NCBI GenBank assembly: GCA_028564705.1
Contig: JAPXFQ010000065.1
Location: 1,550,001-1,614,000 of the forward strand
DNA length: 64,000 nucleotides
Direction: 5' to 3'
From: Apricaphanius iberus
Lineage: Eukaryota; Chordata; Actinopteri; Cyprinodontiformes; Aphaniidae
The first letter of the stretch is position 1, and each line of letters begins with the position of its first letter. Below are positions 38,346-52,425 of this stretch, in pieces. The notes beneath the pieces were generated by a model. That model was not told the origin of the DNA, did not search any database, and was given only the letters and a program-made list of their open reading frames with translations. Position numbers and translations under genes: made by a program.

Positions 38346-40402
38346 ATCTTTTATGTGGGTCACCCCACCATGTCTAATGGCCCCTTGCTGCGTGCAGCGT
38401 CCTACGTTGAGCTGCTCCCTGCTGGCACAGTGGGGGAGATTTTTTTTTTCTTCTTTTTTTTTGGGGGGGACCCCCTTTGCCCTAATACCCTCCACAATAA
38501 ACCACTGCTGCATCTGTTGCTTCTGTCCTCAAAGTTTAAAGTTGCTCAGTGAAGAACTAGCATCCCTCTCCTCTTCTCATTAGCTAGATTTTCTCCTTTT
38601 TCGTCTTCACATCTGCCCATCCTCTCCTTCTGTTCAGCCCGTTTTGTTCTTTCAACTGAAAAAACGGGGTATTATTTTTGCCTTTTTTTTTTCCCTGCTG
38701 TTTTTCTGTTTCACCCAATATGACTGGGGCTGGATTCTACAAGGAGCAGACTTCAGTTTTTTTAGGCCTCCATGATGAATACGGCTAGCGGCTACCTCAA
38801 CCAGGTGAGCCTCTGCATTAGGTAAAAGCCCACATTGGAAATTTTAAGGTTTTGTCTCGACAAAAATTCAAACACGTGATAGCTAGCAAACATAGAATTG
38901 CTTGATCCCCCTCTGAGTCATTAATACTCTTCTAAAGCAAACATAATAATATCTTATGCTTCAAAATGTGAAATTTCAAAGTATTATTGCAATTAGTGGT
39001 GTAGAGTGTGCTGTCCCTTTTTTTTGTCATATTTCTCTTTATGCCAGCGCTTGTCTATCTAGGCATAAACCAGAAAAAGAATAAAAAACACCATCATTAA
39101 AATTCTAGCACTGCAGTTTTATTTACCTCCTTCGTTGTGGAAAAATCTTAGAGGCGAGGAAAGACGGAGAGAGAAGAGGACAGGAGCAGAGGGGGATGGG
39201 TGAGGTACAGTTCGAGAAAGGAAGAAGCAAAGACGAGCAAAGAGTGAGATGCTGATAATTCAGTTTACCACAGCCAGACCCAGCCCATCCCCATTGCGTG
39301 TCAATGTGCAGAAGCACGTATACACACCAGGAAACATGTAGATACAATAGGCTAACTAGAAGGAAGCTAACTTCCGATAGAGACGTATTTCAAATAACGA
39401 AGGTTCACTTTGACCCTAAGATTGTAAAAAAACAAACCGATAAGTACCCAGACTAAGTTTCAGCTGCAGAGAAGCCACTTACGTCACTATATTTTCACAC
39501 TGCGGTACTGTCTCTTTGTCTGCTTGTCGGATAGCCAGCTGTAAGACGGAGGGCGTACGATTTCTTAGACGAACATACAGCTTTGTGAGAGTTTTTTTTT
39601 TTTGGGGGGGTTTGTTTCGATGTACCATTGTTCAAATATTGATTGGTGTCATGACGATTAGAGTGTTTGGTGGTTTCTTTTTTCATCCTAAGTGTGTTCG
39701 ACTGAATATTTACACAGATAAGTGAAATTGTTTGCAGAACATTGCATGGATTATAAGACCTACTCTACAATAGGCATGGAGGCAAAAATGTCATCAATTT
39801 TTGTGTTTTCACATGAACAGGGCCGGCATAAAAACATTGTAACAGTATAAAATTTGTTTTGTGATTTATGGCGAGCTTTAGTTCATCTGTCCTCAACGTC
39901 TCTTAAACACACATACAGAGAGACACTCAGAAAGGAGCAGTAACAATATCCTTCTCTTTCCATATCCTGTTTTTGTTGCGGCATTCCCTTTAATAAGAAA
40001 ATGATATTTTTTAAGAGTATTTGATTAAAGTATAGAATTTTTCTTTTTCGAAGCTCTTCTTAACAGATTTGTTTAATCACCAGAAGACAGCCAACTATCT
40101 GCACACGTGTATCTGTAGTAATATCTTATGTTCATCGCCACTCCTTCGACTGTTTGGGCCAGACTAACCATATTATAAAACAAGCACCCCCATTTTTAGC
40201 CCAGCTGATTGAGACTCACAAAAGCTTATCCACGATGACTAAATGAAATCTCTGAAGCCTACGGTGAATACAAAAATGAATCAGATCTAGCCAGGGCCAC
40301 AGGGAAATACAAATCTATATTTGTTACAACTAATAAAGAAATGTTCGGGATTTGATTTCACTGTGGCTTTTACCGTTCACACACACAGAGACACACACAG
40401 TC

Positions 40403-40524
<122 letters not shown>

Positions 40525-43500
40525 GTCTGACTGTGTATTTTCCAAGTTTTGAATGTGAGGGTGTTGTCTACTGTGTATGAATTAACAATAATGCAGCAGA
40601 GCTGGAGACAGGCAGGCTTTACAGAATACTGATGCCGTTCTACGCGTTCGTGTCAGGAAAATATTAGCCCTTGCAGCAATAGGTTAAAAAATGTGGTCGT
40701 CGGTCAAGCCTTCAGATGTCACACTAGAGATTCTGTTCAAAAACCTCCAGCTCTATCTCGCACATAAAAAACACCAGACGGATACTGTTTTTGTTTTTTC
40801 TTCAATTCAACAATCGAATGCATTTTTTTGAATGCAAAAGAACTAAATAAACGGTTGTTATTGTAATCGTCTCAACGTTTTCATAGTTGATTACCTGCCA
40901 GTGACTACAGCATTTTTTATCTGCTGTCTGGGTATCGAAAGAGTGTTAGTTTTTCTCTCTGTCTGAAGGACAATGTTCCCATTCGGAGGAGAGTGGGAGT
41001 GCAGTGTTTGACACATGTTAGTGCTGGCTGATTAGTCGACACATAAAGAACACGCAGTCCCTCCATCACTATTCAGCCATTTTGTCTCCCCCGTTTGTGC
41101 TTACTGGTCGAGTGGATGTTTGTGTGCGCGAGAGAGGCTTTTGTTAAGGTAATGCCTAGGAGTGAGAACAACCGAGGGAGAAGACACCGTGAAAAATCGC
41201 ACAGACCGTGGCCAAGTCCCGTCGATCCCGAGATGGGATTTTCTCCTCTTTAGTCCAACCAATAACAGAACTTTTATATTTTACCCAAAAAAATGTATTA
41301 ACAGTGTAATACCTGAAAAGTTTAGATTAAATATAGAGAGGTGCGATGTAGAAATAGAGGGTTGGATCAGTAGTTTTGTGTCTTTTGTCTGTTAAGTGGA
41401 TTAACACTGTGGTCAGTGAGACACACAGTGACAGTGGCAGCCATAGCCATTGTTTACAAGCTTGTGTCGCCTCTGCCGCTTCAAATCTTTGTTCGATGCT
41501 GTTTTGTTTCCCCAGACTTTCTTACAATTGTTGGGTGGAGTTTGTACTGATTTGATGTGTAATCTTTCAGGGTGGGGTGGAGGGGAGCACACATGTTTGC
41601 ATTACACTGTCATATTTTATCCTTTTTTTGGGGCCCTTTCTAAAATGAGAGCTTAGAGAAATTATATATTATACTAAGATATATCAGTATCCTTGAATAT
41701 CTTAAATTCTAGTACATATTTGATGCAGATGTTGTTGTTTTTTTAGTGTAATTCAAAGTTACCAACATATTTTTTTTGTAAATCACTAAGAGAAAATAAT
41801 TAGCTAAGCAAAATCAGACAGAAATTGAATACAAAATTTTCATCTTTTTGTCTGTCACTAACAACACAATAAAGCTGCTATCTATGAATTTACAGCACGC
41901 TTAAAGAATATGTGCTTTAATACAATTTAGTTTATTCTAATTTACTTTTAATTCTAATTTACTGTTGTAGTACAAGAGCTTATATATGTTACTGTTATTT
42001 TTTATGCTCATTTTCCAAAATGTAAAATGCATGTTTATACTGTGTCATTCGTTGATTATAAATTTCTAAAGTTGACTTTTTGTGGGTGTGGTATAATTTC
42101 TGAAAAAGAGCAAAGACATCTTACGATTTTAGCTGTTAGAACAGTATAGCTCCCCCTCTGGCTTTCAGGTAGCTTAACATTCAGTTTGACAGTAAGCTGT
42201 TTGTACAGATAAAAGTATTTACATCTCAACTATTTGTACGTTTTTGGTTTTTTTTATTAAATAAAAGAACAGCTGTATTTCAGCTGCATCTCACGTATTT
42301 AACATTGATTTTGACCCATAGACTGAAAGTAAATAAAATAATGTGAATATATGTTGCTCACATATTTATGTAGCCTTTTTTAAAAGCGTAACTAAAACTA
42401 CTTTTAGCTTTACTTTTAACACATTTTATTCAGATTTTAAAAACCATGAAGAGTAATTTATTGCACAGAATACTGGGCTGCAGGTCAGTTTAAAATAGTG
42501 TTTAAAGAATCAGCTTTAGCTGAGTAGCTACATTCACAATGACTGTGATAAAAAAAAGTATATATGCACCATGAAAGGAAAATTCAACTCAAGCTCCTTT
42601 CATATCTATCAATTCCAGCGCCCGTTTTATATCTCTACTGATAATAAATACCTGCATATTTCAGATTTGTTATCTCTGCCTCTGTATGTCTTATCTCTGC
42701 AGGTAATTTGTATATCTTTATGTACACTCTTAACCTTGCCTACAAACGACTAAAACGATAAGATTTCAATAACTTTTTGAAGTGCTGTCTACTAGATGGT
42801 GGTATGATTACACCTTCAAGACCTCAAACTGAAATCCAAGTAATACATTTTTATTTCCTTCATACTTTCATTTTCTTTCCTGCAAAGGCTTTTAATTAAT
42901 TTATTCTACAAAACATTGTTTGGTTTGAGATACGTGTTGGTATTCTTAATGTTTCAGTAGATTTTTATGAATTTATTTTGAACAAAGTTTTCTGTTTTGA
43001 TGGCTAAAAATAATTCATTACAATAATTTGATCTTTAGCCAGTAGGAGCCTACAGTTGAGGAGTAGCTTTGATTCAATTGTCAAGATTTAAATAAGGGAT
43101 AAAATTATATCAACATTTATGGATGAACTTTTAATAAATGTTTTTTTCAGAGAAATAAAAAAAATGGGAAAAAAAACAAAATACATTTCTTTCATACTTA
43201 ATAAATAGGTATATAATAGATCATATAAGTAAGATAGATGGTTATTTATCTTGTAGCATTACTTAAATATCCAACATTTTTCAGGTAAATAAAAAATAAA
43301 AAATTCTGTTACATGACATGAAATTGGTTGAGAATACGAAGAGGCTCTCAGTCTGTGATTTCAATGAAATGACTCAGTGTTAAGTCAAATGGCATTGAAA
43401 AGCAGTTTGTTATTCTTTTAGTTGACTCAGTAATCATCTCCTTTACCATTCAGCTCCGTTCGCTTTGACTGAGGCCTGTGCTGAGGACCGCCATTCATGA

Positions 43501-43849
43501 TCAGCTGTGTGTGTCTGCAAACAAAAAAAAAGTGTTAATGTTAAGGTGGGTGTGTGTTTGCATTGACCCTTTTAAAAGAGACCCTTCAGCTCAACAATAC
43601 ACTCTGATGTTGATTTTTTTTTTCCCACTCTTTCTTTCTCTATCTATATTTCACACACACTCCCTGTCATAAGCGCACACACACACACACACATACACAC
43701 GCACAAAAGCCAGGCGGACCTATGCAGGATCAGCCATGCTAGAAGTTGTCAGTTTGACATTGTTGTCTATAAGCTGCTTTGGAGCAAAAGAAGTTCTAAG
43801 GACATTTCCAAATGGTTTGTAGTAGATGAGGGTTTTTCGCTTCACACAC

Positions 43850-44110
43850 AGCTCCAAGTCAGTGAATCACTGAAGGGGGAGGGCGCCGGCTCCTTCCAGT
43901 CATTCGCAGCTCAAATGTGAATAGAACCATCAATTGATTTGCTAATGACAAAGTCCTCGGCCTTAATAAAATGGACGTAACAAGCCTATCCGTGTTGGTG
44001 CTGCCGTGTTTTAGGAGGCTTCCTAAATTGATTAGCTGAAGGTGAAGTGGAGGCGGCCGTGCAGGATGTTGTTTCATGCAGTGGAAAGATTATTTTAAGA
44101 TAAATGTGAC
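43850..44110. promoter_or_regulatory. Candidate conserved non-coding block, strongest of the set
   Basis: A 260-base stretch with balanced GC, no low-complexity sequence and dense homeodomain-like sites (tcaattgatttgctaatgac, ccttaataaaatgg, aaattgattagctgaagg). The one open frame (minus strand, 44077-43859) has no recognisable domain. It could act on beta-catenin 9 kb away, but nothing here shows that. Confidence 0.3.
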
Positions 44111-45199
44111 ACAGCTGTCGTAACTGCTGTCTCACTGCTTGAATCTGCTTGAAATAACTAAATAGTAATTATTGAATTGTTGTGCAACAAAGCGAGTGGA
44201 AATAATAAGCTCAGTCATGATTTATTAAATTCATTTGAGCACAATCAGTCTTGTCAGTGATGGAGTCTCCCCCATGTGAGCTGAGGACTTTTGACTTCCA
44301 AGCTTGTATAAAATGTATTTAGCTTGATATAGGAATTGTGTGACATTTCATTTTTTATAATAAGTTGAAATGATGTTAGGCTTAGACTCGTATGAAATTT
44401 TATTTGATTATATTTAAAATGCCACCTTTTTAATGGCATTTATGTAAAACTGACAGCAAAAATGTTAAATGTGAAATAATTTATTTGATTTAAATCTGAA
44501 CTTTGGCACTAAAGTAAAAAAATAATATATTCCTTATTAAAATAGCAATTATGTTATCTATATAATTTTCATTTGTGGTTATTTTGACATACCAAAACAA
44601 AGATATAGAATAAACTATAACTAAACGGATCCTCACAGCACCAGAAAAGATGCTGTTTAACAGAGATGTTTGTCGAAAAAAACATTATAATTTTGATTGG
44701 TGGTGCTCCTTTAATTTGATTATAATTACTGTCCCTATTTGTGCAACCATAAATATTTACAAAGAGACAAAAATAAATAAAAATAAATAAATAATCCAGC
44801 TGACTGGCAGTGAGTAGAAACTGGTGTAGGAACGAGTATATATACATTGCTGATGATCCACTCAGGAAAATCTAGTAATGTTGTCACTTTCTCTGGCATG
44901 ACATTATTTTGAAGCCTTGCAACAATATGACGGAAAACATTAATGGTTCAAAAAGTGTTGCTTTTTTATACATTTGTATATCTTGAAACAGGTAATTAGT
45001 CCATACCTAATGTATAGGAATCATTAAAAGCCTTGTAGAAAATACAATGAAAAAAAAACCTAATTGTTTGTTCTTGTTTTCCATGTTTGGTCATCTCTTT
45101 GTCTCCTTTTCTCAGCGCTGCGGTTGTTAGTTTTCTGTTGGCTCGCCTTAAAATCCCAATAAAGCATCTGAAACGACACCTCCCTCTTTATCACCCATC

Positions 45200-45440
45200 A
45201 AACTAACATTTACACCCTCTCAGGGCATGTTGAAATTGCGTCTTAGTTGCTACTGATATGTGAACAACAACGATTGTGATTGTGCCCTGCTGTGGATGTG
45301 ACACAAATGACACATAAATCCAGATGTGACGGGCTTTATTAGACAGCTGCTGACGATAATCCAGCCGATAAATGACTTTGAGGAGCTTTAAACCCCTCAG
45401 CTGTGGCGGTTCTCTCTCTGCGACGAGTTTTAATTTCTGC
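45200..45440. promoter_or_regulatory. Candidate conserved non-coding block
   Basis: A repeat-free stretch with aacaacaacgattgtgattg (SOX-like cores), cagctgctgacgataatcc (E-box plus bicoid-like core) and gataaatgactttgagg. No protein-like frame. Confidence 0.28.
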
Positions 45441-45899
45441 ATGTAACAAAATATCAGGAGGCTTTAAGGATTCGAGTGTTGATGGAAACTCAGCACAAGG
45501 AAGTTATTTCTGTCGTGCTTTAAATAAAACAAAAAGGTTCAGTTGAAGTGATCCGGAGCAGCAGATCGGTCGTGAAGAAGAGAAAAATAATGTTCAAGCA
45601 GCCAACGCAGTCAGTGGCCCCTCGAATGTAATTAGCCCCGTCACCGTGTCTTGCTGTTTTGTAAACTAGTGATGAATCCCAAGCAAGAAATCTCAGGGTG
45701 CTTTTTACAGGAACAGTACCTGCACATCACGCAGCTGTCACTCGGTCTGAGCTGTCTCTCAGACCTTCAATTTCTCCTCGCAGAGTCCGCTCTGAGTGTT
45801 TCCTCTTCACACAGGATAGATGTAGGATGGAGGACCTTTTACCATGGCAACGGCTAATGCAGTATAGATGCAGGGACTGCTGCTCTAATAACACGGGAT

Positions 45900-46967
45900 G
45901 TAGAGGGGGGGGGAGGCAGGTGAAATGTCATGCGGGCTGCTTAAATGAGGGCCTTTGATGTGTAGTGCGGTGAACTCTAAATCCCACTCGGCTCCGTGGT
46001 GGAAATCAGGTTATTGTTTCCTGTATTGGTTCAGCGCTGCCGTAGTCTTTCTGCTCCGTTTCCATTCAGCAGATTGTAGCCCACAAGAGTATTTCCTCAA
46101 CATGGCGTCCTGCACCGCCCTACAGCCATCACTTCATTTTTGTGTCAGCCTCTCCTCAGCATTGTTTCCTGTATCGGCTTAGAATGCCCAACTCTTCTAA
46201 TCCCCCTGTAGTCTGAGTTGAAAATCTGTTGAGTGCAGTGTCCTCTCACCTTTTAAAGGATGGGATTTTTCTGTCCTCCTCTTCCACCACTAGAGTGCAT
46301 TTGGATGAGTTTTAAAAATACACAACAAGCAGGGTAATGTAGAGTTTTCAATGTAATTACCTAGTTTTTCAATCATTTATAATTGTGGTTCCACTAATTG
46401 ATCAACAAAGGATCAAAGAATTTGGAGATTTTTTTTTTGCTCTGATCAGTAATCAGCATGTCAATAACTTTTTTTTTGTTTTTCCTTTATTAAAAGTATC
46501 AGAACTAACATGGTATCAACAAACTGCATGAACATTTTGGAGTATAAGCTCAGGATTAATACTTTGGGTCATAGAGAGGGCTCATCTATTCAGCTGCTTC
46601 CAAACTAATACATGTTATTGATGAACAATCAGCATATTTACTTCTGTTTCATGTGTCAAAGTTCTTGGGAAAACAAATCACAATCAGCCAAAAGTAGGCC
46701 TCAAAGAAAATCAGAAATTAGTATGGGACTGGGAGAAGCCTGATCATTACATCTCAGGTTTTATCTTTAGATGAAGGTATAAAAGTTGATATGAACACTA
46801 TTCATTCATATCAAACAATCTAATGTAAAACTAAAGTAAGTGCATTATTAGATATTTTTTTAGCTGACACGAGGCCAAAAGTCAAGCGCCTTGTCCACAG
46901 AGTTTAAAACAAACATTTCCTCTGTACGGCCTTGTAGCACTTCCCTGACCTGCTGTTAGTGCTCCTG

Positions 46968-47019
<52 letters not shown>

Positions 47020-48195
47020 GAGCGTATTTGTTTTGTCTGCCCCTATTTATAGCTTGTAGCTGCCCCTTTCTTTTAAAGGGAGAGAAAGAAACCACACCCC
47101 TCGAGCTTTAGCCCAGTCTCTGTGTGTGTGTGGTGGTGGTTTGCTCTCTGGAGATTTGGGGATTGATGTGGGAGTTTGTGCTCCACCGCAGAAGCTACGG
47201 GGCACCAAATACATATACTTTAGACTGAAATGAATCCAGAAAGTTTTACAAAAGTTAGATATGTAATACATAAATAAAGATGGAGCATACACATTGTGCA
47301 CAGATATACACAGCTAGGCCCTCACAGTGATGTGTTTTTTAGACTTTTACACACTCTGCACATGAAAAGCCACTTTACAAAACACACATATATTCAGGTT
47401 TACTGTTTTTTTCCAGTGAAATATAAATGCAGTTCTAAGTAGAAATCACAGATCAGGAATGTCCCACTATAAAAGTTTATATGATAGTCGGGGTAAAAAT
47501 GACATTATTTTATATTAATGCTGTACTATAAGCCAGTTTGACATCATCTACCTTCTTTTACAATAAAAAGCCATAATTTCCTTCTATATTATATTGATTG
47601 TTACATTTATAATATCTATATTTATTTATTGCTATTAACATTTAAACATCCCCTGACTAGTTTTTGAATACATTTTTTGTTTAGAATACTATTGATTAAT
47701 ACAAAAAATGTTGCAGTTCTAGTTTTTCTACAATGTAACAAGCTGATATTAGTTGGGTAATTAGTCAAACTACAGAGATGCAACTCTGACCTTGCCGACT
47801 GCAGTTTCCAAACTGTGGAACCTTAATGAGAGTGATGAGTGGTGCTCCTTTAGTTTCCATGCCATTACTGTCTGAAAATATCTCTGGTCTCATTAAAAAG
47901 GCTGGAAACTGTAGTAATGGTCTGATGGACCATTTTTTCTGGTTTAAAACTGCAACTTCTTAAAACCTTGGTATAGCTTCACATTGGAAACCAGCTCATG
48001 CTTGGGGTACATGCATGTTTTAGAAATTGTCAGACAAACATTGAAAAGACTTTCTCAAACTTTGTGTTCAATTTTTACATGTGTCTCCTGTTCTTTATGG
48101 TAATATCAATGTGGTTTCATTTCAAGAATATTTTCAGATTCATGCAGGGAATCATGAGAAGGATCTAAACCCTGCAAAGATGATTACAGTTAGAA
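45900..48195. other. No gene seen
   Basis: AT-rich sequence with the TG array at 46971. Several short frames are chance. Confidence 0.5.
46971..47017 (+). repeat. (TG)n microsatellite
   Basis: About 23 uninterrupted TG units, the longest dinucleotide run in the window. Confidence 0.97.
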
Positions 48196-48203
48196 ATAGA
48201 GAT

Positions 48204-48556
48204 TAGGGATGCAACAATCCCACTTTCTTAAAACTGATACCATACCGATACTTGGATCTGAGTAATTGCCGATACCAAGTTTCAGTACCGATACTTCAAC
48301 CACACAAAACAATACAATGAATTGGAAGGTGGGTTTTTATTTTCTTCTCTCATTGTTACAAAAAATATGGTGAATTAGGTAAGAAATTAAATAATAACAA
48401 CAATAACCACAAAACTAAAATTTCAAGTGAAAAATAAACATTTTCTGTGACATTTTTGCAGAGTTTTCACAATTTAAGTATCGGTTAACTGTAACCAATA
48501 CAGTACATAAGAGTGGTATCAGCCCCAATACCAGCACCTGTATCGGTGCATCCCTA
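48204..48556. mobile_element. hAT-type MITE, second copy with perfect target duplication
   Basis: This 353-bp element has ends TAGGGATGCA and TGCATCCCTA, perfect 10-base inverted repeats. It is flanked on both sides by atagagat (48196-48203 and 48557-48564), an exact 8-bp target duplication. It shares internal blocks with the intron 2 copy, such as aattggaag followed by a TTTTATTTT tract, and a shared aaaataaacattttc string. It has no coding capacity, so it was moved by a transposase supplied elsewhere. Confidence 0.9.
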
Positions 48557-48739
48557 ATAGAGATATATTTGTTTAGTGCTGTCTTTTTCTGTAATAATAG
48601 CAATAATAATAATATACATTACCATTTTTCTTGATGCATGGAGAGAAGGCAGAAAGACTTTATTTTTCAATGAGATTATTGATGTGCTAACCGAATACGC
48701 TTGCCTGTTTGTTTTAATAAACAGTTTGCTGTATCGATC

Positions 48740-49060
48740 TCCATCACTACATTTCAGGTGCACAGACTCTGCAAACTCCTCGTCATGCCTGGGCGTAACA
48801 TGAAACAGTCCCTCCAGCTGGAAGAGCGAGTGCTGTGTGGGCTTCCTGAAGTGGTGCGGCACCGGGTCATCGGAGAGCGGCAGTGCATGCTTGGGAACAG
48901 AGCAGCTATCTGTGTTATTTCAGCAACAGCATGTTGGAAGAAGGGCCCTTCTATATGCGCATTATGGATTAATCTTTGGCAGGATCTCAGCCGGATCAGC
49001 CCAGAAATGGGATGTTTAACCTCCCGTGTACCAGAACTCCTGAGATAAAGCAGGATAGAG
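48740..49060. promoter_or_regulatory. Candidate conserved non-coding block or unidentified exon
   Basis: A GC-balanced block that starts after an acceptor-like tacatttcag at 48757 and contains an open + strand frame to 49048. The predicted peptide shows no known domain, no codon-bias cue and no partner exon. A regulatory element is at least as likely. Confidence 0.25.
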
Positions 49061-50819
49061 AGGATTGAATGTGGCCCACATTGGGACAGTGTTCTAAATG
49101 TATTAAATGTAGTGACTGTTTATGAAGGTATGTGCTCTGTAAATCCACAGTATTATTCCAGAGGAGCCATTATAAAAATCAGAACAGGTGCTAATTTTTA
49201 ACAGTTGTAAAACTATTATATTTTTAAAGATCCAACTGTCAGAATCAGGATTTTTTTTCAATTTATCTCTGAGTCATTCCATGAAAACAGTGCTTTTGAG
49301 TCCCTCTCTCCTCTTTAGGTATGTTTTATCTACTGGGTTAGCTTTAATAAATAGGCAAAATGTACATTTTCTCTATTTATTAAAGCTATATTCCCCTTTA
49401 TGTATGCTCTCTAAGCTCAGCAACCTCGAGGTGTGTACTTTCATACATGTTTTTAACTTAATAAAAAATCCGATAAAGGTTAGTGATGTGTGCTTTCATA
49501 CATAAATCAGGTTAATATAGTGATTTCTTCCGTTTTGTTGGATTCTAGACATTTATATCTATCAAAGAACCTGCAGTGCAATTTTTCCTCCTCTGTGTTT
49601 TTCAGACATCAGTGAAATCAGTCAAAATCGAATCTCAAAATCATCCAGTGAAATCTAACAGTCGGAAATATTTCTCCTTTTCAATCATTTATCAACAACT
49701 TTTTGAACATTTATTCTACCACCTTTCAGTCAGCATCGTACATCAACTCAAATCCGCATCTTAAAGCTCCCACCGCGGACCTCCCTCCTTGTAAATTGTT
49801 TGTTACACAGGCCTGAGTGGAGGGTCACTCTCCTGTTGAGCTTCACGTCAGGGAGTCACTGTTGTCAGGTCTGAATAAGAAAAGGCAAGAATCCTACGTA
49901 TAAGCCTGGATTTACAGGGAATGCATTTTATGAATTCATTAGGTTCTCCTGTCTTGCCAGAAACAAATCAGGCATTGAAAGCAACACAGTTTGTTTGGAG
50001 AGAACAATTGCAATAACAGGTTGCAGCCTTTCATAGACAGATTAGACATCAGAAGGATTTTCCACAGAAAATAAATCTCATTTTAACTCTGTGCTCTTAA
50101 TCCAGACTCAGCGGTCACGAGATGACGACCCGTGACAGTCTGGTTGTGATTAAACCTTATGGTAACTAAAGCTTAACTTGGAAACTGCATGGTCACTTTG
50201 TTGGAATGCCATCAGGTCTTGACTAACATGTTGTTTGTTCAGATCGCATAACACTAATAAACAACGCTCTACCTCGATCATAGTAATAGTTTACAAACAA
50301 GCTTCAGTGGGAGGTTTTTATTTAATATTCAGGCATTAAACCGGAGACAGTGATCACAAAACTCTGTTTAGATTGTGTAAGCTACGCTTCAGCACTACAA
50401 AGGCAGGTATGTCTTTTCATGAAGGAGTTTACAAGTACTTCCTGCTTTACAGTGGTGCACTCCACAGAAGGTGAAGGCTTTAATGTGCAATTGCCATCTA
50501 ACAAAAGCGTGATTATGTCAGAAGTTGTATGTACTGTTCTCTCTACTCAAAGGAGCTTTCGTGATCATATATTTTAATGTATTTATCAAAGATTCAGTTT
50601 TTAGCTTCTGCACCCTGCAACAAATTCTGTGCCGTTTGATATTTGGTTTACATAGTGGAAAGATTGGATTTTAGGTGCTTTTAGAAGGACACGCAGATCA
50701 TCATACCTCTGATCACAAGCCCATCACCTGACAAAGGAACACAAAATCTCTCCACCGATTTATGTTTTGGCCTGTAATTAAAATGTATGAATGTGAAATC
50801 CTCAGCTTTCCCTAAAGTG

Positions 50820-51090
50820 ACTCACTGCATGATGATTCGTGCCTTTTGTGGTTGTGCAATTATGCTCCCGTGGAGTCACGTGAACCCATTTTCGCCTTTA
50901 AAACCTCTTGGCTCCGTGTTTCCTAGAGTGACAGCAGTAATTCTCAGTGTGGTTTGAAAGTGATTCAAAAATGTAATCAATCATATTGCGACCTCATGAC
51001 ACAAGGTGGAGTCATGTTGCTGGTGTGGTCGTATGCGTCGCTCTGACGCTCCTGTGAGGGGGCAGCTGAATTAACAGTTTTATACGGAGT
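50820..51090. promoter_or_regulatory. Candidate conserved non-coding block
   Basis: It contains gtggagtcacgtgaaccc (E-box CACGTG) and atgtaatcaatcatattg (PBX/HOX-like cores) in repeat-free sequence. It is about 2 kb upstream of the inferred beta-catenin promoter. Confidence 0.28.
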
Positions 51091-52299
51091 TAGGCTTCCA
51101 TCACACTATTCCACCCACACAATGTAAATATAGGTTAATGAAGTAGCCTGTAGGCAGACGACAGGAGAGTGTGTTACCTTTGTTTGCCGGTGACATTGCC
51201 GCATGCCTTATAAAGGGACCTCATCAGCTCCACACCTTTTTATTTCAGCAATTAAGAGACCAACACTGACTAGGGTACATGTAATGCATATTGAAATTTT
51301 ATATGAGAGCCTCTCTCCTAACTGCATTAACACTGAACCACTTAGAAAGTCATCAGAAAATTAATAGCTGTGATCTCCAAATAAAAGGGAGATCACACTA
51401 CTTGCTTAAAGGACCACATCTATGCTCGCTAATAGGTTTTTATTGGCACAATCTGTTTTCTGTTGGAGTTCGGAAATGGGCCAGTGTTAAATCTGAGCCC
51501 GGAATAGTTTTTGAAGGACATTTTTTGAATGGTTTGATTAATTAAATCTGTAGCTAAGTTAATGGCCACAACTTCCTGACTCTAATGCTAAAATACTCCC
51601 AAAAAAAGTGCTCAGCACTTTCACATATTTTCCTTAACAAGTACAGTTTGATTTGTTTCTGCTATGTAGTATTTTAGTAACAATCAACTGTCAGGCATCT
51701 CAGACAAGCACAAGCTCTTAAGTTGAACCCTGATGCAGGTAATCCACGTAAGAAAGCTGCTCAGACCAGCTGAACTACTTGCCTTTTTGCCTGCAGACAT
51801 AATCATAACATTTTATTTTTCCAAAGAAATAAGTTGTGAGCAAAACAACAGCCTGGTTCTGATTTCGCGGAAATGTCCCAGTAGAGAATTGAATGTCTGT
51901 GAGTATACTAGAGAGTTAATAATCAATCAATCAAATAATCAATAAGCAATCTTTCTGATTGCATTATATTGAACTTTGAATGGTTTTAATGGCTGTCACA
52001 GCACTAACATATTCTATATTGCTAAGTCTTAAACAAGTATACTTTTATGGCAGTAGTTCCCAGGGTTGGGGTTGGGTCTGAATACCAAATAACTAATATC
52101 CATGCACTAAATTATACAATGAATACAAGCCAGTACTTATGTATTGTGGGGAGAAACCAAAATGGCTGCTGATGCTGTTTGTATTGTTATTACATTCCTA
52201 TTACACTGGCTTTTTATGACAGCATACAGATAAGCAGGTGTTGTCCAAGCAGTCGCTACTGGTGTTATTTGAGGGTTTGAAGGTAAACCCAGGAAGGCT

Positions 52300-52425
52300 T
52301 TTCTGATTCATTTTGTAATTTATTGCATGCTTAGAAGTGTTTGGGCAAAGTGCTACAGCAATTTCCTAATGCTGTGAATCTGTTCACATATAGGACAATA
52401 AAACTTTTCTGATTCTAAAACGGTT
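52300..52425. repeat. Possible LINE 3' tail remnant
   Basis: A segment ending tataggacaataaaacttttctgattct resembles the 3' end of fish LINE elements, which end in gacaataaa followed by a tgattct tail. No coding part is attached. Confidence 0.35.
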
